Numbered from the stretch's first letter, positions 36,395 to 46,074 are shown. The stretch is DNA of 64,000 nucleotides from an uncultured Psychroserpens sp. (GCF_947492715.1 NZ_CANLNS010000004.1:248001-312000), one strand, 5' to 3'. Numbers and translations are program-made. The notes: generated from the letters alone by a model not told the origin.

Positions 36395-37312
36395 ATGAAA
36401 ACTAAACATCTTTTAATTCTATTCTCACTTTTAGTAGCATCAAAAACATTTAGTCAGGAACTCATACATACTATTGATTTCGGCAACACGCCATATAAGG
36501 CTAAAATATCTCATGACGCTCTGCAAGTATTTGTGGCTGGAAAAGATTCTACAGCTACAGTTTGGACCATTGAAGGGAAAAGAATTTTGAAATTAACAGG
36601 TCATGAAAGTTCGGTGTCATCGGTTCATTATTATGACAGTACAAAAACAATCCTTACAGGTGCTTATGATAATAAAGCCATTTTATGGGATATGAATGGA
36701 GATATCTTATCCAGGTTTAACGGTCATACAAATGGCGTTATAAATATTACTCAAAATGGTCCTTTCATTGGCACAGCAAGCAGAGATAAAACTGCCAAAG
36801 TATGGCATAGAGATGGTTCTCTTAAATTCACTCTTGATGATCATAAAGAACAAGTGAATTCGATTGAATTTATTCCTCAAGAAAAGAGAATTTTAACCTC
36901 TAGTTGGGACGGCTCCTTAAAACTATGGGACTATAATGGAAAACTCATAAAGACAATAATAGGTCATAGAGAAGGGATAAGAACGGCTGCAATTTCAATT
37001 AAAAAGAATAGAATTCTTGCAGGTCATAGGGACGGGAAAATATCAATATTTGATTTAAACGGTAACAAGATTCGTATCTTAAACGCTCATAGCGATATGG
37101 TAAGTGCCATAATATTTATTGAAAATGACAATATCTTTATTAGTTGCGGTGCAGATAAATTAATTAAAGTTTGGAAACATTCTGGAGAATTAATCTCTTC
37201 TTTTCAAGGTCATCAATCTTGGGTGAGCAGTATATCATATGCAAAAGGCATTTTAGTTACCGCAGGCGACCACCCTGAAAATAACGTAAAAATATGGAAG
37301 CTAAAACTTTAA
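36395..37312 (+). CDS. Exported WD40-repeat beta-propeller protein
   Basis: A 305-residue protein with a signal peptide (LLILFSLLVASKTFSQ) and about seven WD40 blades filling the rest of the chain. Examples are LTGHESSVSSVHY..AILWD, FNGHTNGVINI..AKVWH, DDHKEQVNSIEF..LKLWD and FQGHQSWVSSISY..VKIWK, so it is a single closed propeller without an enzyme domain. WD40 proteins are usually protein-binding platforms and are rarely secreted in bacteria. It ends 5 bases before the hydrolase gene. Confidence 0.9.
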   Translation: MKTKHLLILFSLLVASKTFSQELIHTIDFGNTPYKAKISHDALQVFVAGKDSTATVWTIEGKRILKLTGHESSVSSVHYYDSTKTILTGAYDNKAILWDMNGDILSRFNGHTNGVINITQNGPFIGTASRDKTAKVWHRDGSLKFTLDDHKEQVNSIEFIPQEKRILTSSWDGSLKLWDYNGKLIKTIIGHREGIRTAAISIKKNRILAGHRDGKISIFDLNGNKIRILNAHSDMVSAIIFIENDNIFISCGADKLIKVWKHSGELISSFQGHQSWVSSISYAKGILVTAGDHPENNVKIWKLKL

Positions 37313-37317
37313 AAACT

Positions 37318-38547
37318 ATGAAGCCAAATACTATAAAAATCATCTTTCAAGCAGCCATAATATTATGGTTTCACTTTGCCATTTCTCAGCAACCACAATT
37401 CACGTGTAAAAACAAAAATTACGATTTCTTAAAATCAACAACAGGCACGTGGTTTGTCACCACCAAAGACCGTACCTCGCCTGGAAACTATGAAGACAAT
37501 CATGGTACAGCGATTATTACAAATTCTATCGAAGGTTGTGGAATTAAAGAATCCTACAGAGGTACATATAGAAACAATCCCTATGCACGTGAAGTTGTCA
37601 TTACCGGTCAAGACTCTACACGTGTTCAAATGATAGCATTAGATTCAGAGCATGGTTCTTTTTCCAACTTGGAAGGCACCATACGAAACGACACAATGAC
37701 AACGTACTGGTACAGAAACAAAGACATTAGAAAAGTACAATCTAAATATATACTTACTCTAAATAGCTCTAATAATTTTGAATTCTCTTCATATCTCTCA
37801 ACAGATTATGGTAAACAATGGGCATTAACTCATCAGAGGGTTTATCACAAAATAGTACATTCAGAAATAACCTTTGACACAAAAGACAGCATCACAGTTT
37901 ATGGTGACATGTACACAACAAACAAAGCATGGTCTACAATAATTTTAACACATCAAGGAGGTTCTAATGCTAAAGGAGAGTATCAAACCATAATTCCTAA
38001 ATTACTTAATGAAGGATTTAATGTTTTAGCCATAGATCAAAGAGTTGGAGGTGCATCATATTATGGCGGTCATAACAGAACTGTCGACAACTTAAAAAAG
38101 AATGATTTTGACTATTGTGAGGCTTACCCAGATATAGAAGGCGCATTAGACTACTTAATAAAAAACCAATATATCGGACATAAAATTTTATGGGGAAGTA
38201 GTTACAGTGCTGCTCTAGGCATGCAACTTGCCAGTAACCGCTCTAATGACATTTCGGCGATATTGGCATTTTCTCCATCAACAGGTAATGCAGTAAAAAA
38301 CTGCCACCCCAATCCGTATTTGAAAAACATATCAATACCGCTCTTATTACTAAGACCTCAAAGAGAAATGGAAAGGCAAAGTTCAATTGACCAGCTTAAA
38401 TTAGCAAAAGGACATAACCATCAAACTTATATTGCTATAAACGGTGTTCATGGTTCATCTATGTTGGTCAGTGATCGCGTAAAAGAAGATGTTAGTGAAA
38501 CTTGGAAAATTGTATTAACTTTCCTGAAGCCTTATTACAAACCATAA
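37318..38547 (+). CDS. Exported two-domain alpha/beta hydrolase-like protein
   Basis: A 409-residue protein with a signal peptide (QAAIILWFHFAISQQ). Residues ~30-180 form a beta-barrel-like domain resembling DUF1579-type domains (FLKSTTGTWFVTT, GTAIITNSIEGCGIKESY). Residues ~185-409 form an alpha/beta hydrolase: LTHQGGSN oxyanion region, nucleophile elbow GSSYS with Ser295, and His378 in NGVHGSS. The usual Gly after the elbow is replaced by Ser, and no clear catalytic Asp is seen, so the activity is uncertain. I chose the ATG at 37318, since the earlier ATG at 37294 lies inside the WD40 gene. Confidence 0.8.
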   Translation: MKPNTIKIIFQAAIILWFHFAISQQPQFTCKNKNYDFLKSTTGTWFVTTKDRTSPGNYEDNHGTAIITNSIEGCGIKESYRGTYRNNPYAREVVITGQDSTRVQMIALDSEHGSFSNLEGTIRNDTMTTYWYRNKDIRKVQSKYILTLNSSNNFEFSSYLSTDYGKQWALTHQRVYHKIVHSEITFDTKDSITVYGDMYTTNKAWSTIILTHQGGSNAKGEYQTIIPKLLNEGFNVLAIDQRVGGASYYGGHNRTVDNLKKNDFDYCEAYPDIEGALDYLIKNQYIGHKILWGSSYSAALGMQLASNRSNDISAILAFSPSTGNAVKNCHPNPYLKNISIPLLLLRPQREMERQSSIDQLKLAKGHNHQTYIAINGVHGSSMLVSDRVKEDVSETWKIVLTFLKPYYKP

Positions 38548-38579
38548 ATTAAATAGTTACACAATTGTAAAACAGCGTT

Positions 38580-39551
38580 ATGAATACAAAACTAATCGCT
38601 TTAATTATAATACTGAGTACATTTTTATTTACAACGGAAAAGACTCTTAAAGACACTCCTTGTCCTAGAAATCAACCTGTAATTGCTTATCATAAAACAG
38701 ATAATATTATTTACCTTTTTGGAGGCTACTGCTCTACACATAAAAAAAGACTCAATGATCTCTGGGCTTATGATGGTAAGAATTGGAATCAAATAGAAAC
38801 ACCAACCTCTCCAGAACCTCGAAGTGGCCATACGATGGTTTACAATAGTGAAAATCAAAGTTTGATTCTCTTTGGAGGAAAAAATGACAACCAAGAATTA
38901 CTTAACGATACTTGGGAATGGAAAAATAAAAAATGGACACAGTTAAAAATCAAAGGCCCTCCGAAAAGACAGTCGCATAGCATGACCTATCATTCTACGG
39001 ATCATGGTATTTACATTTTTGGCGGATCTAATATTGAAAAAGCGTCTTTAAATGACACATGGGTTTTGAAACACAATATGTGGACACAATTAAATTTCAT
39101 AACAGATCCCCCTCCTCGACTTCAACATAAAACCGCATATGACGCATCGCAAAACAAAATAGTTTTATTTGGAGGATTTAACCGCACTGAAAATGAAAAA
39201 CATGTTTATGGAGACACTTGGGAGTTAGATAAAACGGGTTGGACATTAAAATCTAATACCAAGGAACTAGCTAGAGATCATCACGCCTTGGTCTATAATC
39301 ACACCATTGAAAAAGTTATTTTATTTGGAGGTTATAACAATGGTTATTATGGAGATACACAAATTTGGAATGGCAGGAATTGGACTTTAGACTCTACAAA
39401 CGAAACACTAGCAAGAGCAGGAAAACCGGGGTTAATATATCATGATGCCCTGAAAAAAATCATCCTGTTTGGTGGATGGAATTCTACCAACAAACCTTTG
39501 ACAGATTTTTGGGTTTACAATATTGAAAATAAGAATTGGGAAACATATTAA
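38580..39551 (+). CDS. Exported Kelch-repeat beta-propeller protein
   Basis: A 323-residue protein with a short hydrophobic N-terminus (LIALIIILSTFLFTT) serving as signal or anchor, then about six Kelch blades. The repeat pattern is PxxRxxHxxVY..xxxIxLFGGxxx..LNDTWxxxxxxWTQL, for example PRSGHTMVYN..LILFGGKND..LNDTWEWKNKKW. No enzyme domain is attached. It lies 32 bases after the hydrolase and 27 before miaE, so the run may be one transcript. Confidence 0.9.
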   Translation: MNTKLIALIIILSTFLFTTEKTLKDTPCPRNQPVIAYHKTDNIIYLFGGYCSTHKKRLNDLWAYDGKNWNQIETPTSPEPRSGHTMVYNSENQSLILFGGKNDNQELLNDTWEWKNKKWTQLKIKGPPKRQSHSMTYHSTDHGIYIFGGSNIEKASLNDTWVLKHNMWTQLNFITDPPPRLQHKTAYDASQNKIVLFGGFNRTENEKHVYGDTWELDKTGWTLKSNTKELARDHHALVYNHTIEKVILFGGYNNGYYGDTQIWNGRNWTLDSTNETLARAGKPGLIYHDALKKIILFGGWNSTNKPLTDFWVYNIENKNWETY

Positions 39552-39578
39552 ACAGTATCTTTACTAAAAAAGTAAAGC

Positions 39579-40160
39579 ATGCTACATCTTAAATTGGAAA
39601 CAGATCCACGTTGGACAACAATAGCCGAGAACAACATAGAAGAAATCTTAACAGATCATGCTTGGTGCGAACAAAAAGCCTGTACAAACGCTATTACGAT
39701 TATTACACATAATCCCCAATATGAAGACCTCGTGACCGATTTATTAGAATTGGCTAAAGAGGAATTAGAGCACTTTCAAATGGTTCATGACATCATTAAA
39801 AAGCGTGGTTATACCCTAGGCCGAGAACGAAAAGATCATTACGTTAATCAACTTTATAAGTTTATGAATAAAGGCGGAAATCGTCTTCAAAGCATGGTAG
39901 ATAGACTGTTATTTTCAGCGATGATTGAAGCCAGAAGTTGCGAACGTTTTAAATTGCTATCTCAACGAATAAAAGATAAAGAACTTGCAAAATTCTATTA
40001 CGATCTCATGGTAAGTGAAGCTGGACATTACACTACTTTTATTACCTACGCTAGAAAATATGGTCAGGATATTGACGTTAATAAACGATGGAAGGAACTT
40101 GTAGCTTTTGAAGGTGAGCTTATTAAGAGTTACGGTACTTCAGAAACCATACACGGATAA
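39579..40160 (+). CDS. miaE: tRNA-(ms2io6A37) hydroxylase MiaE
   Basis: A 193-residue di-iron, ferritin-like monooxygenase that hydroxylates the isopentenyl group of ms2i6A37 in tRNA. Iron-binding helices are visible: CEQKACTNAI, AKEELEHFQMVHDII, MIEARSCERFKLL and VSEAGHYTTFI carry the two ExxH pairs. The length fits the short bacterial form. It lies 27 bases after the Kelch gene and 3 before the thioredoxin-like gene, a context that does not explain its job. Confidence 0.9.
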   Translation: MLHLKLETDPRWTTIAENNIEEILTDHAWCEQKACTNAITIITHNPQYEDLVTDLLELAKEELEHFQMVHDIIKKRGYTLGRERKDHYVNQLYKFMNKGGNRLQSMVDRLLFSAMIEARSCERFKLLSQRIKDKELAKFYYDLMVSEAGHYTTFITYARKYGQDIDVNKRWKELVAFEGELIKSYGTSETIHG

Positions 40161-40163
40161 TTT

Positions 40164-40745
40164 ATGACAAAACATCAGTTATTTATTGTACTCATCATAG
40201 GCTTAACCATCAATATTAGCTTTAGTCAAAACAAACAAAAAAAAACTTACACTAAGGAAGAAATGGCTCAGTTTGAGACAGACTATAAGATTAAAAAGAA
40301 AAAGGACAAAGTTACCAGAAAAGGTTTAGAAGGCAAGTTACTCCCAGAACTTAATCTAAAAGACATTAATGGTAACACCTATACTTTAGACAGTATGAAA
40401 GGAAAAGTGGTGGTCATGAATTTTTGGTTTATCAATTGTAAACCCTGTGTTGCCGAAATTCCTGATTTAAACACATTGAAAGCCCAATTTAAAGATAAAG
40501 ATGTTTTATTTTTTGCTATCGCTTTAGACAACAAAAAGTCGCTAGATAAGTTTTTAAAAAATACTACTTTTGATTTTAATATTATCCCCAGCGGAGGCTC
40601 CTTAGCGAGACAATTTAGAATCCCGCATTACCCTTATAATGTTATTCTTAGTAAAGAAGGTCGACTGGAGTATGTAAGCGATGTGCTAAGTTTCAATATC
40701 ATAAATCGCTTAAAACGAAAAATTAATGGATTATTAAAAAATTAA
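40164..40745 (+). CDS. TlpA/ResA-type thioredoxin-like protein (exported)
   Basis: A 193-residue protein with a signal peptide or anchor (LFIVLIIGLTINISFSQ) and a redoxin domain. The active-site CxxC is NCKPC in FWFINCKPCVAEIP, with the cis-Pro region FRIPHYPYNVIL. Such proteins reduce disulfides, or serve cytochrome c maturation, in the periplasm. It starts 3 bases after miaE and converges with another TlpA-like gene 17 bases away. Confidence 0.88.
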   Translation: MTKHQLFIVLIIGLTINISFSQNKQKKTYTKEEMAQFETDYKIKKKKDKVTRKGLEGKLLPELNLKDINGNTYTLDSMKGKVVVMNFWFINCKPCVAEIPDLNTLKAQFKDKDVLFFAIALDNKKSLDKFLKNTTFDFNIIPSGGSLARQFRIPHYPYNVILSKEGRLEYVSDVLSFNIINRLKRKINGLLKN

Positions 40746-40762
40746 AACAAAATACACCTCTA

Positions 40763-41977
40763 TTACTCCTCTAACAACTCATCTATAAATTCGGAAAACT
40801 CTGTTTTGAATTCGATAAATTTATAGCCTGTCGCCGGTCCATTAAACCCTGTATGTATCTTACGTACTTTCCCTTTTTTGTCAATGAATATCGACGTAGG
40901 ATATGATAACACATGATTGAGCATTGGCAATTTTTCTTGTGCTTTAGACTTACTTGAAGTTCCGTATTGCGCCAATAGAATTGGGTAGCTAATCCCAATA
41001 TCATCTTTTAAACGTTTTATACTCTCAAAGGCCTTTTCTTTGGTTTTAGCGTATTCAAATGCTAAAGCAACAAATTCAATATCCTTTTCAGCATTATTAT
41101 CATAAAATTCAGTGTAGTATTTACTTTCGTCTAAGCAATTAGGACACCAGGTTCCCATAATTTGAACAACCACTACTTTATTCTTAAAACGATCATCTGA
41201 TAGCGATATTTGTTCGCCTTCAGCATCAGGAAATGTAAATTCTAAGGCGTCATAACCTTCATTTAAATAAGTCAGATCATTAGCATCAGGTAATTCATAA
41301 AGATCATTTCGTTTTGCAACAAAGGGCTCTTTCCAATGATTTCCAGAATAAAACATACCGTTCATGGTACTATCGTTAACTTCTGCAGTAAACAAAAAAG
41401 CGTGTGCTCCATCAAATGTAGATAACTTCATCGTTGTACCATCCATAACGCCTTCTAAATATCTATAGTCGCCAGTAGTTGTTCTGAAAGTTCCTGTGAC
41501 TTTAGTACCTTCTTGTTTAAAAATACCTTTTGCAATATAGGCATCGTCCTCAGCATCTGGGCTAAATACGGTTTCCCAATTTCCAGAGACATTTACTATT
41601 GTCTTTTCTGTATTTAAATCGAAACGATTTTTTAAACCATATTTAGCAGAAAATGGCACCACACGATCTAAACTTTCTTTAATATAAAACCCCTCCAAGC
41701 TGCTATCTTTTGCTACAGCTTGTATATAACCTTCAAAAACGGGAGTTTTAAAAACAATAGTATCGTTAGAATAATTAACATCTGTGACCAGGATAACTTC
41801 GTCACCATTAAAAATTTTAAGAGCGTCTCGAGACGTCACTTCAAAATTAAATGGTAATACTTCTGTATCTGTTAGTTTTAATTCTGCTCTCCAAACACCT
41901 TCTTTAAGAGCTTCTGATCGATCCATGTTACAAGCTAAACAAAGTAATAGAACAGGTACAATAAGTAATTTTCTCAT
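40763..41977 (-). CDS. TlpA-like thioredoxin-fold lipoprotein with beta-rich N-terminal domain
   Basis: A 404-residue protein. The ATG at 41977 opens a lipoprotein signal (VLLLCLAC, Cys16); the longer open frame adds 26 residues inside the promoter region. The N-terminal ~230 residues are beta-rich (FNFEVTSRDALKIFNGDEV, GTFRTTTGDYRYLEGVMDG). A thioredoxin-like domain with CPNC (GTWCPNCLDE) follows. This arrangement is common in Bacteroidota TlpA/DUF4369-like thiol-disulfide proteins. It is divergent from pheT. Confidence 0.9.
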   Translation of the reverse strand: MRKLLIVPVLLLCLACNMDRSEALKEGVWRAELKLTDTEVLPFNFEVTSRDALKIFNGDEVILVTDVNYSNDTIVFKTPVFEGYIQAVAKDSSLEGFYIKESLDRVVPFSAKYGLKNRFDLNTEKTIVNVSGNWETVFSPDAEDDAYIAKGIFKQEGTKVTGTFRTTTGDYRYLEGVMDGTTMKLSTFDGAHAFLFTAEVNDSTMNGMFYSGNHWKEPFVAKRNDLYELPDANDLTYLNEGYDALEFTFPDAEGEQISLSDDRFKNKVVVVQIMGTWCPNCLDESKYYTEFYDNNAEKDIEFVALAFEYAKTKEKAFESIKRLKDDIGISYPILLAQYGTSSKSKAQEKLPMLNHVLSYPTSIFIDKKGKVRKIHTGFNGPATGYKFIEFKTEFSEFIDELLEE

Positions 41978-42010
41978 GCCGATTTTCGATTTAAAATAAT
42001 GTAGTCTTAA

Positions 42011-42018
42011 CAAAGATA
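42011..42018 (-). promoter_or_regulatory. -7 element for the TlpA-like lipoprotein gene
   Basis: On the minus strand TATCTTTG matches TAnnTTTG exactly, 33 bases ahead of the ATG at 41977; no well-spaced -33 element is seen. Its position supports the shorter reading of the gene. Confidence 0.45.
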
Positions 42019-42150
42019 TAATTCTTACAAAGATGATGGAAATATTGATTGACAATCGTTAAGACTTTGATAAAAGTTATATTTCAGTAAAAAAAACAAG
42101 GATTCGTTTAATTTTTATGTAAATCGAAGCGTTGAAATTATTAGTATTAT

Positions 42151-42158
42151 TATCTTTG
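42151..42158 (+). promoter_or_regulatory. -7 element for pheT
   Basis: TATCTTTG is an exact TAnnTTTG match 20 bases before the pheT ATG; TTG at 42132-42134 lies 16 bases upstream of it, slightly short of the usual spacing. Confidence 0.5.
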
Positions 42159-42178
42159 GCCATTGATAAAATAAGATA

Positions 42179-44605
42179 ATGAAGATATCATATAACTGGT
42201 TAAAACAATTTTTAAAAACGGACTGGTCGGCAGAAGAAACGGGTGAATTACTTACCGATTTAGGATTAGAAATTGAAGGTATAGAAAGCTACCAATCTGT
42301 AAAAGGAGGCTTAGAGGGTATTGTTATAGGTGAAGTATTAACCTGCGAACAACACCCAAATGCAGATCGATTAAAAGTAACAACCGTTAATATTGGAACC
42401 GATGCTCCTCTTCAGATTGTATGTGGTGCCCCCAACGTAGCGGCAGGACAAAAAGTACCCGTTGCCACCATTGGAACAACTCTATATACAGAAGAAGGTG
42501 AAGCTTGGAAAATAAAGAAAGGTAAAATAAGAGGTGAGGAAAGTCATGGAATGATTTGCGCAGAAGACGAATTAGGTCTTGGAAAATCACATGACGGAAT
42601 CATGGTTTTAGACGAGAAAATTAAAGTAGGCACTTTAGCAGCCGATATCTTTGATATTGAAAATGATCAGGTTTTTGAAATTGGATTAACACCAAATAGA
42701 GCTGACGCCATGAGTCATTTTGGAACAGCCAGAGATTTAAAGGCAGGTTTACTTCAAAAGGATATTAATACCGAATTAATAACACCATCTGTAAGTTCAT
42801 TTCATGTTGATAGTCGTACATTAAAAATTGATATCGACATTGAAGACTATGATTTAGCACCTCGCTATTGCGGATTAACAATTACAGGACTTAAAGTTGA
42901 AGATTCACCAAATTGGATACAACACAGGTTAAAAGCTATTGGTATAACACCAAAAAACAACATCGTAGATATAACAAATTATGTGTTGCATGAATTGGGA
43001 CAACCGCTTCATGCCTTTGATGCCGCTAAAATTTCAGGAAACAAAGTCGTTGTTAAAACACTTCCAGAAGGCACAAAATTCACAACTCTCGACGACATAG
43101 AGCGCGAATTAAGCGCTGAAGATTTGATGATTTGTGATGCCGAAAAGCCAATGTGTATCGCAGGCGTATTTGGTGGGTCTCATTCTGGAGCTACCGAAGG
43201 TACTACAAGTATTTTCTTGGAAAGCGCCTATTTTAATCCTGTGAGCATTAGAAAAACAGCTAAGCGCCATGGTTTAAACACAGATGCTTCTTTTAGATTT
43301 GAACGTGGAATCGATCCAAACATTACCGATTATGCCTTAAAGCGCGCAGCCTTACTTATAGTAGATATTGCAGGTGGTGAAATTTCTAGCGATGTACTTG
43401 ATTTTTACCCAAAAAAGATTGAGGATTTTCAGGTACGTCTAAGTTTTGATAATGCTAAGAAATTAATAGGTGAAGAAATTCCTAGAGAAACTATAAAAAG
43501 CATTTTGACGTCTCTTGACATTAAAGTTAATAATGTTACAGAAGCGGGTCTTGGACTTACGGTTCCTGCCTATAGAAATGATGTACAGCGTGAAGCCGAT
43601 GTTATTGAAGAAGTATTACGGGTATACGGATACAACAATATTAATACTACTGAAAAATTAAACGCTTCTATTTCTAACACTTCTAAATTTGAAGATTATA
43701 AACTTCAAAATGTTATTGGAAATCAATTAGCCGCACAAGGGTTTTTCGAAATTCTATCAAATTCATTAACTACGCCACAATATGTAGAGCTTAGTGCTCA
43801 ATTAAATGAAGATCATAACGTAGAAATGCTTAATCCACTTAGTAACGACTTAAGTGTTATGCGTCAAAGTTTATTGTTCTCTGGCCTAGAAGCTGTAAGT
43901 CATAATATTAACAGAAAGCGAGATAATCTAAAACTTTTTGAGTTTGGCAAAACATACCACAATTATAACGATGGTCGTCAAGAACACAAGCATTTATCTG
44001 TTTTCTTAACTGGAAACAAGAATAGTTTACGTTGGAATACACCAGTACAGAAAAGTGACTTTTTCTATATGAAAGGTATTATAAATAGTACACTCCAACG
44101 TTTAGGGATTTCTAGATTTAAGGTGTCTCCTATAAAAAATGATGTGTTTAGTGAAGGTATTAGTTTATCTTTAGGAAAAATAAAATTAGTAGAGTTTGGT
44201 ATCGTCAATAAAAAGATATTAAAGCATTTTGGTATTTCTCAGGAAGTATTGTTCGCTGATTTTAATTGGGATAATGTGTTGGATATGTCTAAGCATAATT
44301 CAATTAAATTTAAAAGTATCCCAAAATATCCTGAAGTACGTCGCGATTTTGCTTTACTTTTAGATGATCATATTACATTTGAAGAGATTGATAAAATTGC
44401 CATGCAAACCGAAAAACATCTGCTTAAAGATGTAGATTTGTTTGATGTATATCAAGGTAAAAATCTTCCAAAAGGAAAGAAAAGTTATGCTGTTAGTTTT
44501 ATGATTCAAGATGAAAACAAAACGCTAACAGACAAACAAATTGATAAAATTATGAATAAGCTACAAGCCAACTTTGAAAAGCAACTTGGAGCAGAATTAA
44601 GATAA
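42179..44605 (+). CDS. pheT: Phenylalanine-tRNA ligase beta subunit
   Basis: An 808-residue class II tRNA-synthetase beta subunit. In order: N-terminal helix (MKISYNWLKQFL), tRNA-binding OB domain (~40-150, GEVLTCEQHPNADRLKVTTV), B3/B4 editing domain (NIVDITNYVLHELGQPLHAFD), B5 (RLSFDNAKKLIGEEIP), catalytic-like domain and the C-terminal anticodon-binding FDX-ACB domain (PKYPEVRRDFALLLDD). Length is normal. pheS is not adjacent, which is usual in this group. The PAP2 gene follows after 6 bases. Confidence 0.98.
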   Translation: MKISYNWLKQFLKTDWSAEETGELLTDLGLEIEGIESYQSVKGGLEGIVIGEVLTCEQHPNADRLKVTTVNIGTDAPLQIVCGAPNVAAGQKVPVATIGTTLYTEEGEAWKIKKGKIRGEESHGMICAEDELGLGKSHDGIMVLDEKIKVGTLAADIFDIENDQVFEIGLTPNRADAMSHFGTARDLKAGLLQKDINTELITPSVSSFHVDSRTLKIDIDIEDYDLAPRYCGLTITGLKVEDSPNWIQHRLKAIGITPKNNIVDITNYVLHELGQPLHAFDAAKISGNKVVVKTLPEGTKFTTLDDIERELSAEDLMICDAEKPMCIAGVFGGSHSGATEGTTSIFLESAYFNPVSIRKTAKRHGLNTDASFRFERGIDPNITDYALKRAALLIVDIAGGEISSDVLDFYPKKIEDFQVRLSFDNAKKLIGEEIPRETIKSILTSLDIKVNNVTEAGLGLTVPAYRNDVQREADVIEEVLRVYGYNNINTTEKLNASISNTSKFEDYKLQNVIGNQLAAQGFFEILSNSLTTPQYVELSAQLNEDHNVEMLNPLSNDLSVMRQSLLFSGLEAVSHNINRKRDNLKLFEFGKTYHNYNDGRQEHKHLSVFLTGNKNSLRWNTPVQKSDFFYMKGIINSTLQRLGISRFKVSPIKNDVFSEGISLSLGKIKLVEFGIVNKKILKHFGISQEVLFADFNWDNVLDMSKHNSIKFKSIPKYPEVRRDFALLLDDHITFEEIDKIAMQTEKHLLKDVDLFDVYQGKNLPKGKKSYAVSFMIQDENKTLTDKQIDKIMNKLQANFEKQLGAELR

Positions 44606-44611
44606 AATCTA

Positions 44612-45463
44612 TTGAAAATAAGAGTTTTAATTTTCGGAATAATAACACTAATGAGCGTTCAATTAACAACGGCGCAATCTTTAGATAATCCTCAACATCA
44701 AGACTCTTTAACCGTTTGGCAATTGGCCAAACACGACTTTAGATATACATTAAAAGGTGTTGGACATTCTTTAACGAGACCACTTCATTGGAAAGGCAAA
44801 GACTTTGCCAAATTAGGTATTCTTGTTGCTGGTACAGCGACCTTAACACTTGCCGATAACCCAACACGTGATTTTTTTCAAAACCAAAGAGAAGACTTCC
44901 CTAAGGTTATTAGAGACTTCGGATGGTACTTCGGCAGTCCGCAAAACTATTTTATGGCTAATGCAGGGCTATACGGATTTGGTCTACTTACCAAAAATGA
45001 AAAAGTAAGAAAAACCAGTGTTCTAATCATTTCATCATCTATTACAACTGGGCTTATCCAAACGTTTAGCAAAAATGCCTTTGGTAGAGCGCGACCAAGT
45101 TCTGGTGAAGATCACCTAGAATTTAGACCCTATGCAAATGACGCAGAGTTTCGATCATTCCCTTCTGGTCACACGATTTTATCAATTACTATGGCTCATG
45201 CCATTGCAAAACAATTTGATAACCCTTGGGTAAAAGCAGGTATTTACACCATTGGATCTATTCCTCCAATTTCGAGAATGTTAGATAACGCACACTGGGT
45301 AACCGATATCGTCTTTAGTGCAGCTGTTAGTATTATAGTTGTAGATTGTATCGACAAATTTTTATACAACGAAGAGGCCTATGATTACCCAAAGAAAAAG
45401 AAACAAATTTCATGGAATCTTAGATTTAGTCCTAATCAAATTGGAATTGTTGGATCGTTTTAA
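44612..45463 (+). CDS. PAP2-type acid phosphatase (exported)
   Basis: A 283-residue phosphatidic-acid phosphatase/haloperoxidase-fold protein. The three-part active site is complete: KNAFGRARP, FPSGHT and SRMLDNAHWVTD supply the phosphate-binding residues and catalytic His pair. The N-terminus is a signal peptide (RVLIFGIITLMSVQLTTAQ). The start is TTG at 44612, six bases after the pheT stop in the same frame; the first ATG (44651) would cut the signal peptide in half. The substrate may be a lipid or undecaprenyl phosphate. Confidence 0.88.
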   Translation: MKIRVLIFGIITLMSVQLTTAQSLDNPQHQDSLTVWQLAKHDFRYTLKGVGHSLTRPLHWKGKDFAKLGILVAGTATLTLADNPTRDFFQNQREDFPKVIRDFGWYFGSPQNYFMANAGLYGFGLLTKNEKVRKTSVLIISSSITTGLIQTFSKNAFGRARPSSGEDHLEFRPYANDAEFRSFPSGHTILSITMAHAIAKQFDNPWVKAGIYTIGSIPPISRMLDNAHWVTDIVFSAAVSIIVVDCIDKFLYNEEAYDYPKKKKQISWNLRFSPNQIGIVGSF

Positions 45464-45573
45464 ACGATTTTTTAGAGGCTATATGTTCTGTTAAACTATT
45501 GTAAAATATTATTACAACCTTGCCTTTAGGACTTAAATAATCCTTAATTTTAACATTCAAAAACAACAACATT

Positions 45574-46074
45574 ATGGCTACAGTTACATTAGGCGGAAAT
45601 ACAGTACATACATCGGGAACTTTACCTGCAATTGGATCATTAGCTCCAGATTTTAAATTAACAGCAACAGATTTATCTTCAAAATCCTTGAGCGATTATG
45701 CGAATCATAATCTGGTGCTAAATATTTTCCCAAGCGTAGATACAGGTACTTGTGCTCAATCTATTAGAGCCTTTAATAAAGAGGCTAGCAATCTAGAAAA
45801 CACTAAAGTACTTTGTGTTTCTAAAGATTTACCTTTTGCTATGGCTCGTTTTTGCGGTGCCGAGGGCTTAGATAATGTAGTGAGTTTATCAGATTTTAGA
45901 ACTGGTGATTTTGGAAAATCTTATGGATTAGATTTTACAGATGGAGCGTTTGCTTCCTTATTATCAAGATGTGTTATTGTTGTTAATTCTGAAGGAAAAA
46001 TAATCTATACAGAGCAAGTTCCAGAAATTGCCGATGAGCCAAACTATGAGGCCGCTTTAGAATCTTTAAAGTAA
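45574..46074 (+). CDS. tpx: Thiol peroxidase
   Basis: A 166-residue atypical 2-Cys peroxiredoxin that reduces hydroperoxides using thioredoxin. Peroxidatic Cys60 lies in PSVDTGTCAQS and resolving Cys94 in ARFCGAEGLDNV, matching the spacing in E. coli Tpx. There is no signal peptide. Its stop shares one base with the dgkA start, so the two are coupled. Confidence 0.96.
   Translation: MATVTLGGNTVHTSGTLPAIGSLAPDFKLTATDLSSKSLSDYANHNLVLNIFPSVDTGTCAQSIRAFNKEASNLENTKVLCVSKDLPFAMARFCGAEGLDNVVSLSDFRTGDFGKSYGLDFTDGAFASLLSRCVIVVNSEGKIIYTEQVPEIADEPNYEAALESLK

Noticed and set aside
38553-38572. Short inverted repeat TTACA-CAAT-TGTAA between the hydrolase and Kelch genes
   Set aside because: Five AT-rich base pairs without a T-run are expected by chance in this composition.
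36395-39551. CRISPR-like or DNA repeats behind the propeller genes
   Set aside because: The repetition is at protein level (WD40 and Kelch blades); the DNA units are diverged and no CRISPR-style repeat/spacer pattern occurs anywhere in the window.
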